Shown: in pieces, positions 43,136 to 52,049 of the stretch
How the letters are laid out: the number at the start of each line of letters is the position of its first letter
How positions within the stretch are numbered: position 1 is the stretch's first letter
From: JBKCUK01 sp046318415
GTDB lineage: Bacteria; Pseudomonadota; Alphaproteobacteria; Caedimonadales; Caedimonadaceae
Direction of reading: 5' to 3'
Length of the DNA stretch: 64,000 nucleotides
Assembly (NCBI GenBank): GCA_046318415.1
Contig: JBKCUK010000006.1
Location: 9,691 to 73,690 of the forward strand
Program-made: the position numbers and the translations under genes
The notes under the pieces: generated by a model
Databases searched by the model: none
Told to the model about the DNA's origin: nothing
What the model saw: the letters and a program-made list of their open reading frames with translations, nothing else

Positions 43136-43807
43136 ATGATAACCCCACGCTTCACAGCGCTTATACCGGCGTTTGCGCTTTCTTTTTTGATGGCTTTTCC
43201 TGACTCGGTACTAGCAACCGATGCCAGCCCAAAGGGTGAAAAAGCCGTCCAGACAGAAAAAAAGTCCAAGCATAAAAGGGAGAAGTCAAACCAAGTCGAC
43301 GCTTCGGTGGTCAAAAAATCAAAAACTGATGATGACTTGGAAGAGGTGAAAAAGACCTCGCAAGCCAAGGCCATCGAGAAAGCGGCCGGTAAACGTAAAA
43401 CCAAAAGTGGCTGCCTAGCCTGTCTGTTTACCAGTGCAAAACTTGCGGCTGAAGCCCTTGAGGAGGCCGATGAATTGGCAGACGATGCCCGCAAAGTTGC
43501 AGGTGCTGCAAGAAAAATGGGTGAAGCCAAAACCACGGAAGAGCGTATCGACGCCCTTGCTGAAATGACCGAGCACGCCGCCGATCTGCTCGAGAACGTG
43601 GATGATATGAAAGATATCGGTGAAGAAGCCATCAAAGAAGGTAAAAAAAATGGTAAGGCCATGGCCGAAAAAGTGAAAAAGGCCAAAGACAGACTGGCGG
43701 CCGCTGAAGGTGAGGGTGACGAGGTAGAAGAAGAGATCGTCGAAAAGAAGGCCAAGAAATCAAAACGCAAAGCCAAAGCACACGCAGATAGCCCTGCGGA
43801 TGTATAG
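43136..43807 (+). CDS. Lysine-rich exported protein of unknown function
   Basis: 223 residues, not recognised. GGGAGG precedes the ATG. Signal peptide of about 29 residues (LIPAFALSFLMAFPDSVLA) cuts before TDASPKG. The mature protein starts with a lysine-rich segment (KKSKHKREK), then GCLACLF with two Cys, then a long amphipathic helix rich in Ala/Glu (AAEALEEADELADDARKVAG). It ends in another basic cluster (EKKAKKSKRKAKAHADS). The two basic clusters resemble eukaryotic nuclear-localisation signals, but could equally bind LPS or DNA. It is monocistronic between two hairpins. A minus-strand frame across it is the mirror of its lysine codons. Confidence 0.8.
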   Translation: MITPRFTALIPAFALSFLMAFPDSVLATDASPKGEKAVQTEKKSKHKREKSNQVDASVVKKSKTDDDLEEVKKTSQAKAIEKAAGKRKTKSGCLACLFTSAKLAAEALEEADELADDARKVAGAARKMGEAKTTEERIDALAEMTEHAADLLENVDDMKDIGEEAIKEGKKNGKAMAEKVKKAKDRLAAAEGEGDEVEEEIVEKKAKKSKRKAKAHADSPADV

Positions 43808-44511
43808 TCCCTCTTGATACCGCCAGGCCCAGGAAGCGCATGCTTCCTGGTGCCAAGGGATGCCTGAGATCCCCTTATATGTCTCAATTCAAGCGCGTTT
43901 GCTCTCTCATGCTTTTTTCGCTGTCATGGGAGGGTATTAGATCTTGGTGCCTGCATATGGGGCTCGGCCAGACTGATCTCGCCATAGCTTGCTTTCCCAA
44001 GGAAGACAGCATCAATTTTGATCCAAAAAAGTATTTGTTGAGACTTCAAGGGCAAGGCGGATGCTCGGCGTTTAGAGAAGCAGGAAAAGAGGAAAACGTC
44101 CTCTCCGATCATTGTCGTTCAACCGCCTTCACTGTTTTGTATTGCCCTCAAAATCAGAAAAATTGCTAAAGCACCAAATATCTCTGCTCAAAGATTACAC
44201 GTGAATTGCTTAAGTCACCTGAGTTTCATATCTCTTCTTTGACATGGAAAATTTCTCCTCATGGGCCTTGAGAAGGGGAAAGAATGTAGGCACATCTTCT
44301 CCCTTCTAAATAATGCAAGGACCTTTTGTCATTAAATCATTGGCCTGTGCCATAAGAACAATAATAAAAAGGCATCAAAAGACAAAAATAAGTATTTTAC
44401 GGACTAGTTTGCAATATTGATTTAAATAATTTTTGTTTTTCTAATTGTAATAATGACGATTAGTATTACCTATTGGATATGAGTAAGTTTAATTTAAGTG
44501 CGGAGTTTAAC
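43808..44511. other. Long spacer with hairpins, no confident gene
   Basis: About 700 bp. A perfect CAGGAAGC/GCTTCCTG hairpin at 43830-43849 lacks a T-run. A second, longer stem at 44271-44307 (11 of 13 bases paired, 11-nt loop) is unexplained. The last 170 bp are very AT-rich and lead to the Sel1-repeat gene. A 109-codon plus-strand frame at 43840-44169 has no ribosome site or recognisable domain and begins inside the first hairpin, so it is not called. Confidence 0.6.
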
Positions 44512-47181
44512 ATGACGTCCATCAAACCCATCAAAGGCCTCAAAGCCGTAACCCTTGGTTTAAGCTTGAGTGTTTCAGGTTTAGCATTTGCCAGCGACCT
44601 AGCGCTCACTCAAGACGATACAGTATCGACGAGGGTTGCGGTCACAAATCCTGTTTACCCAAAAGAGAACCTCTTTATTGCCAATAAGAATTTTGCTGAA
44701 ATGGAAGAAGTGGTGCGTCGCGCGAACCAGGGCGACTTAGACGCATTCTCCACATTGGCTGAGTATCATGTGCATCGCGCCCTCAACCGCCGTCTTTTGA
44801 ATCAAGTGAATTTTGAGTCCCTCTCTTCAGATCTTTCTTCCTGGATTTTAGAAGACTTCAATCGCGGCTTGTTGGTTGTGGATGCTTTCAAAAATAATCT
44901 TCTAGAGAAAAGCCTTCTGGAAGTCGTTGAGTCTCGTGCAGCAAGCCATCAGGACGCGAGTGCACTTGCGCTTCGTGGTCGCCTTTATCGTTTGGGCCTT
45001 ATCGCGCAGGATCAAAGCCCAGCAATACGACTGCCCCTTGCCCTTGCAGATTTTGAAAAAGCCGCCCAATTGGGCCACGGTTACGCCGCCCTTGAAGCCT
45101 GCAAAATTTATGATATTCAAGCTCTTGCGAAAAAAGGTGCTGCTTATTCTGAGGTGGTCCGAAAAAAAATTGCTCTCCTTGCTGACCATGCCCACCAAGA
45201 TTATGCGCCGGCTCTCGTTGAGCAAGGCCTGGTGCATTTGCAAAACAATCATCTTGAAAGCGCCAAGAAGAGTTTTTTGAAGGCAGGAAATTTGGGAAGT
45301 GCCGAAGGTCGCTACCAAGTCGCGCGTATGTATGAAAAGTTTCAAATCACCAAATCTTTGCGGGATGAAAGTCCTATGACCTATACGGATGCCCTGAAAG
45401 TGGCAAAGGCTTGGTATCTAGGCGCTGCAGCTAAAGGTCATGAATTGGCCGCTGAAGCACTCGAAAAACTAAATTTCCCCCTGCAGTACGGCCACCAAGG
45501 TCATGATGGTCTGGGACAGATCTGGACATTCCGTAACATGGTGCAGTCCAATGATCCTGAGGCTCTGAAGCACCTTTTTGTGAAAACGATCCAGGACAAA
45601 AATTTAACTGACGCAAGCTCTTATGGCTATAGCATGCATTTTCTCGAGAAGATCTGGGATAATCTTGAATGGATGAAAAAAGACTTCCTGGGCCAATCCA
45701 AATTGACCTATTTCGAGAAACTGCCCATGCTAAATACGCTCAAAAAAGTCAGCACTGCGGTCAGCGGAATAATCAAAAAATTACAAGATTTGACGGCCAC
45801 ACCCGGCTGTATGATCTCTTACTTGGAGCTGAGTGAGCGTTTTAAGTCACAAGATTTCCTTAGGTCCAATCAGGATGTGGTTCGGGTAATCCAACTTTGC
45901 CATGGGGGCAGCACTCGGGAAGTCGTCTCGCTGGGCGCAGATGCGGTCAACGCCACCAACGCTGTGCTTGAGATGTTTAACCCTGCCCATGAAACCTGGA
46001 AGGGGTTGCTTAATTCATTGGATGGTATGGGTGACCTGATTCGTCAGACGGAATTGCAGTGTATTAGTGCTTTAATAGAACGCGATTCTCTGCGCCCCTC
46101 ACTCTCGGTTGAGGAAGAAAATTCCCGCAAAGCAGAGTTGAACCATCGCATGCTCATACTGATCCATCAGCGTGATCTTCTGCAATTCTTGGATCAGCTG
46201 CCTCAAAAAATGCTGTCCTTGGTTTGGGATCAACAACCATTGCGGGACATGGTGTTTGCAGAACAGAATGCATGGACAAACCAATTGCCTGTTGTTGCTC
46301 CTCAAAGTGCTTCTGCTGCGCCTGTCGCCCATGAGAGTTTCTTTAATGTACCGCCCATCTTGAATTGCGAAAAATTGGTCGCCTCAATCCCGCAGATGAT
46401 GGCACGCCCTTCAAGCTATGAATTGAAGCACGTGTTTAAGTTTGATCAAGATGACTATGCTGACCCTCAACATGCCGAGCCAGGGCCACTGGTTGAGAAT
46501 TTGCAAGAACTGAAAAAATTTTATCAGTCTCTGCAACTGATCAATGCGCAGGGTGGCGATGAAGCCTCCCTCGGCCATGAGCTAACCATGGGCCACCTGA
46601 AGCCACTATGGAACCTTGTCACGGCAACAGAGGATTTGGTTCATCAAATGAATAAAACCTGTTCCAATGGGGTGGCAGGGCTAATGGTGACCGTTTTGCA
46701 GCCGAATGCGCCTTACGAAGCGCTGTTTCGCGGTGAGCATGATGAATTGGATGCGTATTACACCCGAAAAGCCGGTCGTATCTTTTCGTTGCGCAGTTAT
46801 GGAAAAGAGTCGGTAGCTCTGTCTCGGCAAATCTGGTCCATTGTGCTTGGTACCCATCCTTTGTGGTTGGCTGCGCAAGATTCTCTGAAGGTGCTTAAGA
46901 GCGAGCTTGAGACTGTAAAAGCCGTGCAACTTTTACTTCAAGAAGACATGGTCCACGCCATAGACAGCGAGAATGTTGATGATCAGGTTAGGATTCAAGC
47001 GCTTCTTGAGAAGGAGGAGAGGCACTTGAAAAAGTTGCAAGCCACACAACATATTTTCAACTCTTGGTCATCCCAGGTCTATCACCATGTGATGAGTGGC
47101 CTTAATGAGCGAAATGAAAAATTTATTAGAGACAATGATTGGATTCGTGATCTAGAGCACGCAACACATGTGAAGCACTAA
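44512..47181 (+). CDS. Large exported Sel1-like repeat protein
   Basis: 889 residues. ATG at 44512 is chosen for GGAG 8 nt upstream and the signal peptide after it (hydrophobic core AVTLGLSLSVSGLAF, cut at AFA-SD). Residues about 60-330 hold Sel1/TPR-type helix pairs: GDLDAFSTLAEYHVHRAL, ALRGRLYRLGL, ALADFEKAAQLGHGYAALEA, AKKSFLKAGNLGSAEGRYQV and AKAWYLGAAAKGHELAAEAL. The remaining 550 residues are helical with no known motif. Sel1 proteins scaffold protein contacts, and in intracellular bacteria exported ones often act on the host. An AT-rich promoter region lies upstream and a strong terminator downstream. Confidence 0.82.
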   Translation: MTSIKPIKGLKAVTLGLSLSVSGLAFASDLALTQDDTVSTRVAVTNPVYPKENLFIANKNFAEMEEVVRRANQGDLDAFSTLAEYHVHRALNRRLLNQVNFESLSSDLSSWILEDFNRGLLVVDAFKNNLLEKSLLEVVESRAASHQDASALALRGRLYRLGLIAQDQSPAIRLPLALADFEKAAQLGHGYAALEACKIYDIQALAKKGAAYSEVVRKKIALLADHAHQDYAPALVEQGLVHLQNNHLESAKKSFLKAGNLGSAEGRYQVARMYEKFQITKSLRDESPMTYTDALKVAKAWYLGAAAKGHELAAEALEKLNFPLQYGHQGHDGLGQIWTFRNMVQSNDPEALKHLFVKTIQDKNLTDASSYGYSMHFLEKIWDNLEWMKKDFLGQSKLTYFEKLPMLNTLKKVSTAVSGIIKKLQDLTATPGCMISYLELSERFKSQDFLRSNQDVVRVIQLCHGGSTREVVSLGADAVNATNAVLEMFNPAHETWKGLLNSLDGMGDLIRQTELQCISALIERDSLRPSLSVEEENSRKAELNHRMLILIHQRDLLQFLDQLPQKMLSLVWDQQPLRDMVFAEQNAWTNQLPVVAPQSASAAPVAHESFFNVPPILNCEKLVASIPQMMARPSSYELKHVFKFDQDDYADPQHAEPGPLVENLQELKKFYQSLQLINAQGGDEASLGHELTMGHLKPLWNLVTATEDLVHQMNKTCSNGVAGLMVTVLQPNAPYEALFRGEHDELDAYYTRKAGRIFSLRSYGKESVALSRQIWSIVLGTHPLWLAAQDSLKVLKSELETVKAVQLLLQEDMVHAIDSENVDDQVRIQALLEKEERHLKKLQATQHIFNSWSSQVYHHVMSGLNERNEKFIRDNDWIRDLEHATHVKH

Positions 47182-47237
47182 GACCCATGATCCAAAAGGC
47201 TGAGCTGCTGCTTGCGTGGGCAGGTTAGACACAAGTC

Positions 47238-47263
47238 AAGGGGGCCTCTGGGCCCCCTTTTTT
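47238..47263 (+). terminator. Strong intrinsic terminator of the Sel1 gene
   Basis: AAGGGGGCC, loop TCTG, GGCCCCCTT merging into TTTTTT: a 9-bp perfect stem with T-run, 56 nt past the stop. Confidence 0.85.
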
Positions 47264-47300
47264 ATTTGGTCAGTAAACGGTGCTACATTATGGATATGGC

Positions 47301-47894
47301 TTATAGCCTTCTTCTGGCTGATAGCGCCACGGTGAGGGTACCCTCATCCAAGTAATCCAGCTCACCGCCCAGGGGGATGCCGTGGGCAAGGGTACTGACG
47401 TGAACGCCCATGTCGGTCAACTTTTCAGCGAGATAATGGGTGGTGGTTTGTCCCTCAACGGTCATGTTCAATGCCAGGATTACCTCTTGCACCCCTTGAG
47501 CTTTGACCCGCTCTAAAAGGGCGCCAATGCGCAAGGCCTCAGGCCCGATGCCATCAAGGGCTGAAAGGGTTCCACCCAATACATGATATAGCCCCCTAAA
47601 GCTGCCGGAACGTTCAAGGGCCCATAAATCGGCGACGGTCTCAATCACACAGATTTGGGCGAGATTGCGTCGTGCATCGCGGCACAAGCCACACACAGGC
47701 TCAAGATCAAGATTTCCGCACTGGGTGCAGGTTTCAATGTGATTGAGCGCATGGTTCAGGGCATCGGTCAAAGGACGCAGGAGTTTTTCCTTGTGCTTGA
47801 CCAAATGCAGGGCTGCCCGCTGTCCTGATCTGGGGCCCAGACCAGGTAATTTTGAGAGCAGTTGGATGAGGGGCACAAGGCCTTCTGATGCCAT
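47301..47894 (-). CDS. recR: Recombination protein RecR
   Basis: 197 residues, standard length. N-terminal helix-hairpin-helix LPGLGPRSGQRAALHLV, the zinc site in CTQCGNLDLEPVCGLC (residues about 57-72), and the Toprim domain with ICVIETVADLWALE and LALNMTVEGQTT. RecR forms a clamp with RecO or RecF to load RecA at gaps. It is the last gene of dnaX-ybaB-recR. Confidence 0.96.
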   Translation of the reverse strand: MASEGLVPLIQLLSKLPGLGPRSGQRAALHLVKHKEKLLRPLTDALNHALNHIETCTQCGNLDLEPVCGLCRDARRNLAQICVIETVADLWALERSGSFRGLYHVLGGTLSALDGIGPEALRIGALLERVKAQGVQEVILALNMTVEGQTTTHYLAEKLTDMGVHVSTLAHGIPLGGELDYLDEGTLTVALSARRRL

Positions 47895-47917
47895 AATCGA
47901 ACCCTTGGGTGTGCGTA

Positions 47918-48241
47918 TTAAAACGGAAGCTTAAAGCCACCAGGAAGCTTCATGCCCCCTGAAATCTTGGCCATGGCTTCATTGGCCTTGGCATCCGACT
48001 TGGTGCGGGCGTCATTAAGCGCTGCCATGACCAGATCCTCTAGGACTTCGACTTCTTTTGGATCCACAAGCGATGGGTCTACCTTGACAGAAGTGACCTC
48101 CCCTTTGCCGGTCATCACAACCTTCACCATTCCACCTGCGCTTTGACCTTCGACGGTTTCTTTGGCCAACTGCTCTTGCATTTCAGCCATTTTCTGCTGC
48201 ATCATCTGCGCCTGTTTCACCAGTTGTCCGATGTTTTGCAT
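47918..48241 (-). CDS. ybaB: YbaB/EbfC nucleoid-associated protein
   Basis: 107 residues. The N-terminal coiled coil with MMQQKMAEMQEQLAKETVEG leads to the beta-sheet core GMVKVVMTGKGEVTSVKVDP and DLVMAALNDARTKSDAKANE. The dimer binds DNA. It starts immediately after the dnaX stop and precedes recR, the classic bacterial order. Confidence 0.96.
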   Translation of the reverse strand: MQNIGQLVKQAQMMQQKMAEMQEQLAKETVEGQSAGGMVKVVMTGKGEVTSVKVDPSLVDPKEVEVLEDLVMAALNDARTKSDAKANEAMAKISGGMKLPGGFKLPF

Positions 48242-49891
48242 TTAGTAGAGCTCCTCTTCATGATGATGATCAATTTTTTGAATTTGCGACCCAGGAAAGG
48301 CCTCTAGGGCAGCTTTGACCAGCGGATCGTCGACCACTTCTGCTTCGATCTTACGCTTGGCCTCACGGCGCTGCTCGGCAAAGGTGGGTTGCCCCTCCGC
48401 CTGGCTGCCCGAGACGGTCCAAGTCTGGCCGGTCAGTTGGGGTAACAAGGCTTGCAACTTGGTGATCAGATCTTTTGGCGCAGCGGGCTTGAGGCGCAGT
48501 TCCAATCGTCCGGGCTCGAAAGCAACCAGGTGCGCATCATGGGTCAACGCCGTCTGCAGCAGCATTTCCTTTTTTTGGCCCAAAAGTTTTAACAGATCAC
48601 GGAACTCCCGAATCTCAATTTTTTCACTCACTTCAGGGGCGGGCGACGAAGCCATAGCTGCAGTTGATGTTTGCGGTGCCATGGGCCGTGCTGCGGAAGA
48701 TGCTGTCACTGAGCCCGATGCCACCGGTGTGGTCTCAAGGGACGTCAAAATCTGCTGGGGTGTCGGGGCATTGGCCAGATAGCACACGCGAATGAGGATC
48801 ATGTGGCCAGCTTGCTGACCATCCAATGCTTGTCCGATTTCTTGCGCGCCCTTCAACAGCATTTGCCATAGCCGGGTCAGGGTAGGGATGCTGAGGTCAG
48901 CGCCCAGGTTCTGTAGCCTTTGTTGATGGTCAGAATCCACATGATGGGCAAAGGCCGCAGGGGCACTTTTTGCAAGGGTTAGATGATGGGTAAGGCGCAG
49001 TAAATCTTGAAAGATCGCAATGGGATCACAGCCGTCATGCAGAAGCTGATCGAAGATGGATAAAGCCTTTGCCGCATCACCCGCGATCAGCGCATGCAGC
49101 AGGCTTTCCAGGGGCTCAGTGTCGGCACGGCCCAGCATTTTACGCACGATCTCTTGAGTGATCATTCCATCACTTAACGCCATGGCTTGGTCCAGGAGGG
49201 ATAGACCATCGCGCACGGAACCATCGGCTGCCCTTGCAATCATCTCAAGGGCGGCAGGTTCAGCGGATCTCTCTTCCAGCTGGGTCACCTTTCCATAATG
49301 CGCTTGCAAAATAGCGGTCGGAATACGCTTTAAATCAAAACGCATGCAACGGGAGAGAACCGTATCTGGTACCCGGCGCAGTTCCGTGGTCGCAAAAATG
49401 AATTTCACATGCTGGGGAGGCTCTTCCAATGTCTTGAGCAGCGCATTAAAAGCGCTTTTTGAGAGCATATGGACTTCGTCGATGATGTAGATCTTATAGC
49501 GTGCAGAGATGGGTTTATATCGGGCGGCCTCGATCACTTCGCGCACATCTTCCACACCTGTGTGACTGGCGGCGTCCATCTCAACCACATCCAGATGGCG
49601 ATCCTGGGCGATGGCTTCACAGTGTTCACAATGGCCACAGGGGGTAATGGTTGGACCACTTTGACCATCCGTGCCAATACAATTAAGGGCGCGGGCCACC
49701 AGGCGTGCCGTCGTTGTTTTGCCCACCCCACGAACACCGTGCAGCAAAAACGCATGGGGTAGCCTGTCCTGAGTAATGCCATTGGTGAGTGCACGCACCA
49801 ATTCGTCTTGGCCGATGAGATCGGCAAAGGTGGTAGGTCTATGAGCGCGCGCCAAGACGCGATGTTGAGACGCTTGCGTGTTAGGTGCCAT
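48242..49891 (-). CDS. dnaX: DNA polymerase III tau/gamma subunit
   Basis: 549 residues from ATG at 49891 (MAPNTQASQHRVLARAHRPT). Earlier in-frame starts add a poorly coding leader. Walker A GVRGVGKT is at 52-59, zinc-binding cysteines at 71, 85, 88 and 91, and Walker B/sensor motifs (IYIIDEVHMLS, IFATTELRRVPDTVLSRC) follow. The C-terminal tau domain carries DLLKLLGQKKEMLLQ and REAKRKIEAEVV. The clamp-loader subunit ties the polymerase to the helicase. Codons 439-441 read CAA AAA AAG, a slippery run with a -1 stop ten codons on, which may yield a short gamma form. Confidence 0.95.
   Translation of the reverse strand: MAPNTQASQHRVLARAHRPTTFADLIGQDELVRALTNGITQDRLPHAFLLHGVRGVGKTTTARLVARALNCIGTDGQSGPTITPCGHCEHCEAIAQDRHLDVVEMDAASHTGVEDVREVIEAARYKPISARYKIYIIDEVHMLSKSAFNALLKTLEEPPQHVKFIFATTELRRVPDTVLSRCMRFDLKRIPTAILQAHYGKVTQLEERSAEPAALEMIARAADGSVRDGLSLLDQAMALSDGMITQEIVRKMLGRADTEPLESLLHALIAGDAAKALSIFDQLLHDGCDPIAIFQDLLRLTHHLTLAKSAPAAFAHHVDSDHQQRLQNLGADLSIPTLTRLWQMLLKGAQEIGQALDGQQAGHMILIRVCYLANAPTPQQILTSLETTPVASGSVTASSAARPMAPQTSTAAMASSPAPEVSEKIEIREFRDLLKLLGQKKEMLLQTALTHDAHLVAFEPGRLELRLKPAAPKDLITKLQALLPQLTGQTWTVSGSQAEGQPTFAEQRREAKRKIEAEVVDDPLVKAALEAFPGSQIQKIDHHHEEELY
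48570..48577 (-). promoter_or_regulatory. Candidate -1 frameshift site in dnaX
   Basis: On the minus strand seven A residues follow C and precede GG (C-A7-GG), in phase as A AAA AAG over codons 439-441. A -1 shift reads ten new codons and then meets TGA at 48537-48539. E. coli dnaX uses the same heptamer. No strong upstream SD-like sequence or downstream stem was seen. Confidence 0.5.
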
Positions 49892-50064
49892 GAACTCAAC
49901 TTTAGTGGTGAATGCCTTATGGATTAGCATACCAGGATGGCTGCGCCAAGACCACTTCAAGTCAAGATGGACACGTCGTTCACCTCTGTTTCCCGACGCG
50001 CACTGGTCTTGAGCGATGAAGGCGGTTTGCGAGGGGCGCAAAATAATGGAGATCGACGGTCCAA

Positions 50065-51966
50065 ATGGACAGTAAATATTTGACCGTTGATCCTTTATGG
50101 CTTAAGAAAAGGGCTGAGGAAAAAATAACAATATTCCTGATGATCATGCGCTTGATAGTGATCTTGGCCTTTACTTGCTTTTTTGCCCCAATCCCGGAGG
50201 GTCAAGCATCGCCTTGTGAGCTTGGGTTAGACCAAGAGACCGAGGAAAAGACCAAATCCTCAAGTCTTCTGGCAGATTTGCCTGAGGATATGGTTGCAGA
50301 AATTACAAGTTATCTCGAGACGCGCGATCGTTACGTGCTGATGCGGACATCCCGTGCCCTGGCCAAGTCAGTTCGGCCGCTTTATTATCAAAGTGCCCTT
50401 AGTAAGCCGATGATCTTTCATCGTGCCGTCCAGCTGGAACGATTGGCCCTCTATACCCGTATCCCAAGTGAACTTGGCCTGGATGTCCGCCTCGAGTTGC
50501 AGGACCTTTTTCCTGGATCCTTCTCAGAGCGAGTTAGCCGCTTTGGTAACTGGATCAACAGCTGGACATTTGGATTTTTTGGCAATCCACAAGCATTACA
50601 CTATTTTCCAGGTCTTGTTGATTCTGATACATCCTTCGGGTGTGTCAAACGCCTTAAGCTTGTCTCGCCCTATGTGTATGCGGTGCCTGATTTTTTTCTG
50701 CAGATAACAAAACTTTTCCCTGAGCTGCGGGAGCTGAAAATCGACCCCGAAGACCATGATTGGCTGGAATGTGAGGACCAGGACGATTTTAAATGTGACG
50801 GTATGAACTCCCTGGCTCAGTGTAAAAATCTTAAAAAATTGCATTTCCACAGTTCGGTTTTGAAGGACCATCATCTGCGCACCCTGGTAGCTGCCTTACC
50901 CAATTTGAATGAAGTCGGCTTATTCTTCTGCTCGAAACTGACGGCGGAAGGTCTTCGTCCCCTCGCCAGGCTAACGCAGCTGACATCCCTGGACATTTCT
51001 CTCACAAAGGTCGATGCGCCTATCCTTAAAGAGCTGTGTTCATCACTTACCCTGCTGCAATCCCTTCGATTACATGCGTGTCAACAGTTGCGTGGCACCC
51101 AGTATGCGCAAAGTCTAAAATCAGTGAGTCTTCAATCCTTGGATCTCACAGCTACCTTTATGCCGCATGGGGGATTAGGGGATCTTGCTTTGAACGTGCC
51201 CAATTTACGTTATCTTAATCTCAGATGGTATAATTCCTCTGAAGGCTTGGGGCCGGATCTAATACACCTTGGTCATTGGGCCACCCTTGAAGAGGTTAAT
51301 CTCGCACGTAGTACCCTCGATGTTGAAGGTTTGCATGCGCTCATGGAGAATAATCAACATCTTCGCATTCTCAATCTCTCACAATGTACAATATTGAGGT
51401 CTGAAACGCTCTTCAATTTTGGTTTATCTACGGCTCTTACTTGCGTTGATCTTTGCGATACAAGGATCTCTGATAAAATTATAGAGAGTCTTATTCGAAA
51501 TAACGTCTCCCTTCATACTTTGAATCTGTCTAAGTGTAAATTCATCAGCCCAGCGGGTTTTACTGTCTTGCAGCAGGCAAAAAAACTTACCAATCTCAAT
51601 GTGTCAAATACATACATTTGTGGTGATGGCTTGAGAGCCCTTTGTGAAAACAAAGTGATAAGGATTTTGGATTTATCAGACTGCGATTATATTAATGCGG
51701 ATGAAGCCAGTATTTTGGCATCTCTCACAACCCTTCAAGAAATTAATCTGGAAAGAACGATGATAGGAACGGCCGCCATCTTGGCGTTGATCCGAAACAA
51801 TCCTCTCCTAAAACAGCTACAGATATCTTCTGGTGATCACGTCGATGCATGGGCAGTTTCCCGTTGTCTGCATGATCTTTATGGTGCCAGTAGTGAAAGA
51901 AGTTTTCTCTCAATCATTAAAAGACCGCCCGGCCCGAAATTGGTGATCCATAAAATGGGGTACTGA
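50065..51966 (+). CDS. Exported leucine-rich-repeat protein with F-box-like segment
   Basis: 633 residues. A hydrophobic export segment at 28-45 (MRLIVILAFTCFFAPIP) follows either a 27-residue leader or an internal ATG at 50146. The start is uncertain because neither has a strong ribosome site. Residues 68-108 (LLADLPEDMVAEITSYLETR, then DRYVLMRTSRALAKSV) resemble an F-box: LPxE..xxIxxYL..xD followed by a TSRxL helix. From about 200 to 610 come cysteine-containing LRRs of the AMN1/F-box-LRR kind (LTSLDISLTKVDAP, LHTLNLSKCKFISPAGF, IRILDLSDCDYINADE). In eukaryotes this pair recruits substrates to SCF ubiquitin ligases. An effector role is inferred. Confidence 0.8.
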   Translation: MDSKYLTVDPLWLKKRAEEKITIFLMIMRLIVILAFTCFFAPIPEGQASPCELGLDQETEEKTKSSSLLADLPEDMVAEITSYLETRDRYVLMRTSRALAKSVRPLYYQSALSKPMIFHRAVQLERLALYTRIPSELGLDVRLELQDLFPGSFSERVSRFGNWINSWTFGFFGNPQALHYFPGLVDSDTSFGCVKRLKLVSPYVYAVPDFFLQITKLFPELRELKIDPEDHDWLECEDQDDFKCDGMNSLAQCKNLKKLHFHSSVLKDHHLRTLVAALPNLNEVGLFFCSKLTAEGLRPLARLTQLTSLDISLTKVDAPILKELCSSLTLLQSLRLHACQQLRGTQYAQSLKSVSLQSLDLTATFMPHGGLGDLALNVPNLRYLNLRWYNSSEGLGPDLIHLGHWATLEEVNLARSTLDVEGLHALMENNQHLRILNLSQCTILRSETLFNFGLSTALTCVDLCDTRISDKIIESLIRNNVSLHTLNLSKCKFISPAGFTVLQQAKKLTNLNVSNTYICGDGLRALCENKVIRILDLSDCDYINADEASILASLTTLQEINLERTMIGTAAILALIRNNPLLKQLQISSGDHVDAWAVSRCLHDLYGASSERSFLSIIKRPPGPKLVIHKMGY

Positions 51967-52049
51967 TTCTTCCAGCAATCACCATTGCATTGGGGTTGGC
52001 CGTCCTTTAAAAATAGGAAAGTACATAAATTTCCATCACAGGAAACATC

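Noticed and set aside
42973..43887. A 304-codon minus-strand frame spanning the lysine-rich exported protein
   Set aside because: It is the mirror of Lys/Glu-rich codons, giving Ser/Phe/Leu-rich low-complexity protein, and it runs through the valS terminator. The plus-strand frame has a signal peptide and a strong ribosome site.
43840..44169. 109-codon plus-strand frame after the lysine-rich protein
   Set aside because: No ribosome site, the start lies inside a hairpin, and the translation has no recognisable domain or signal.
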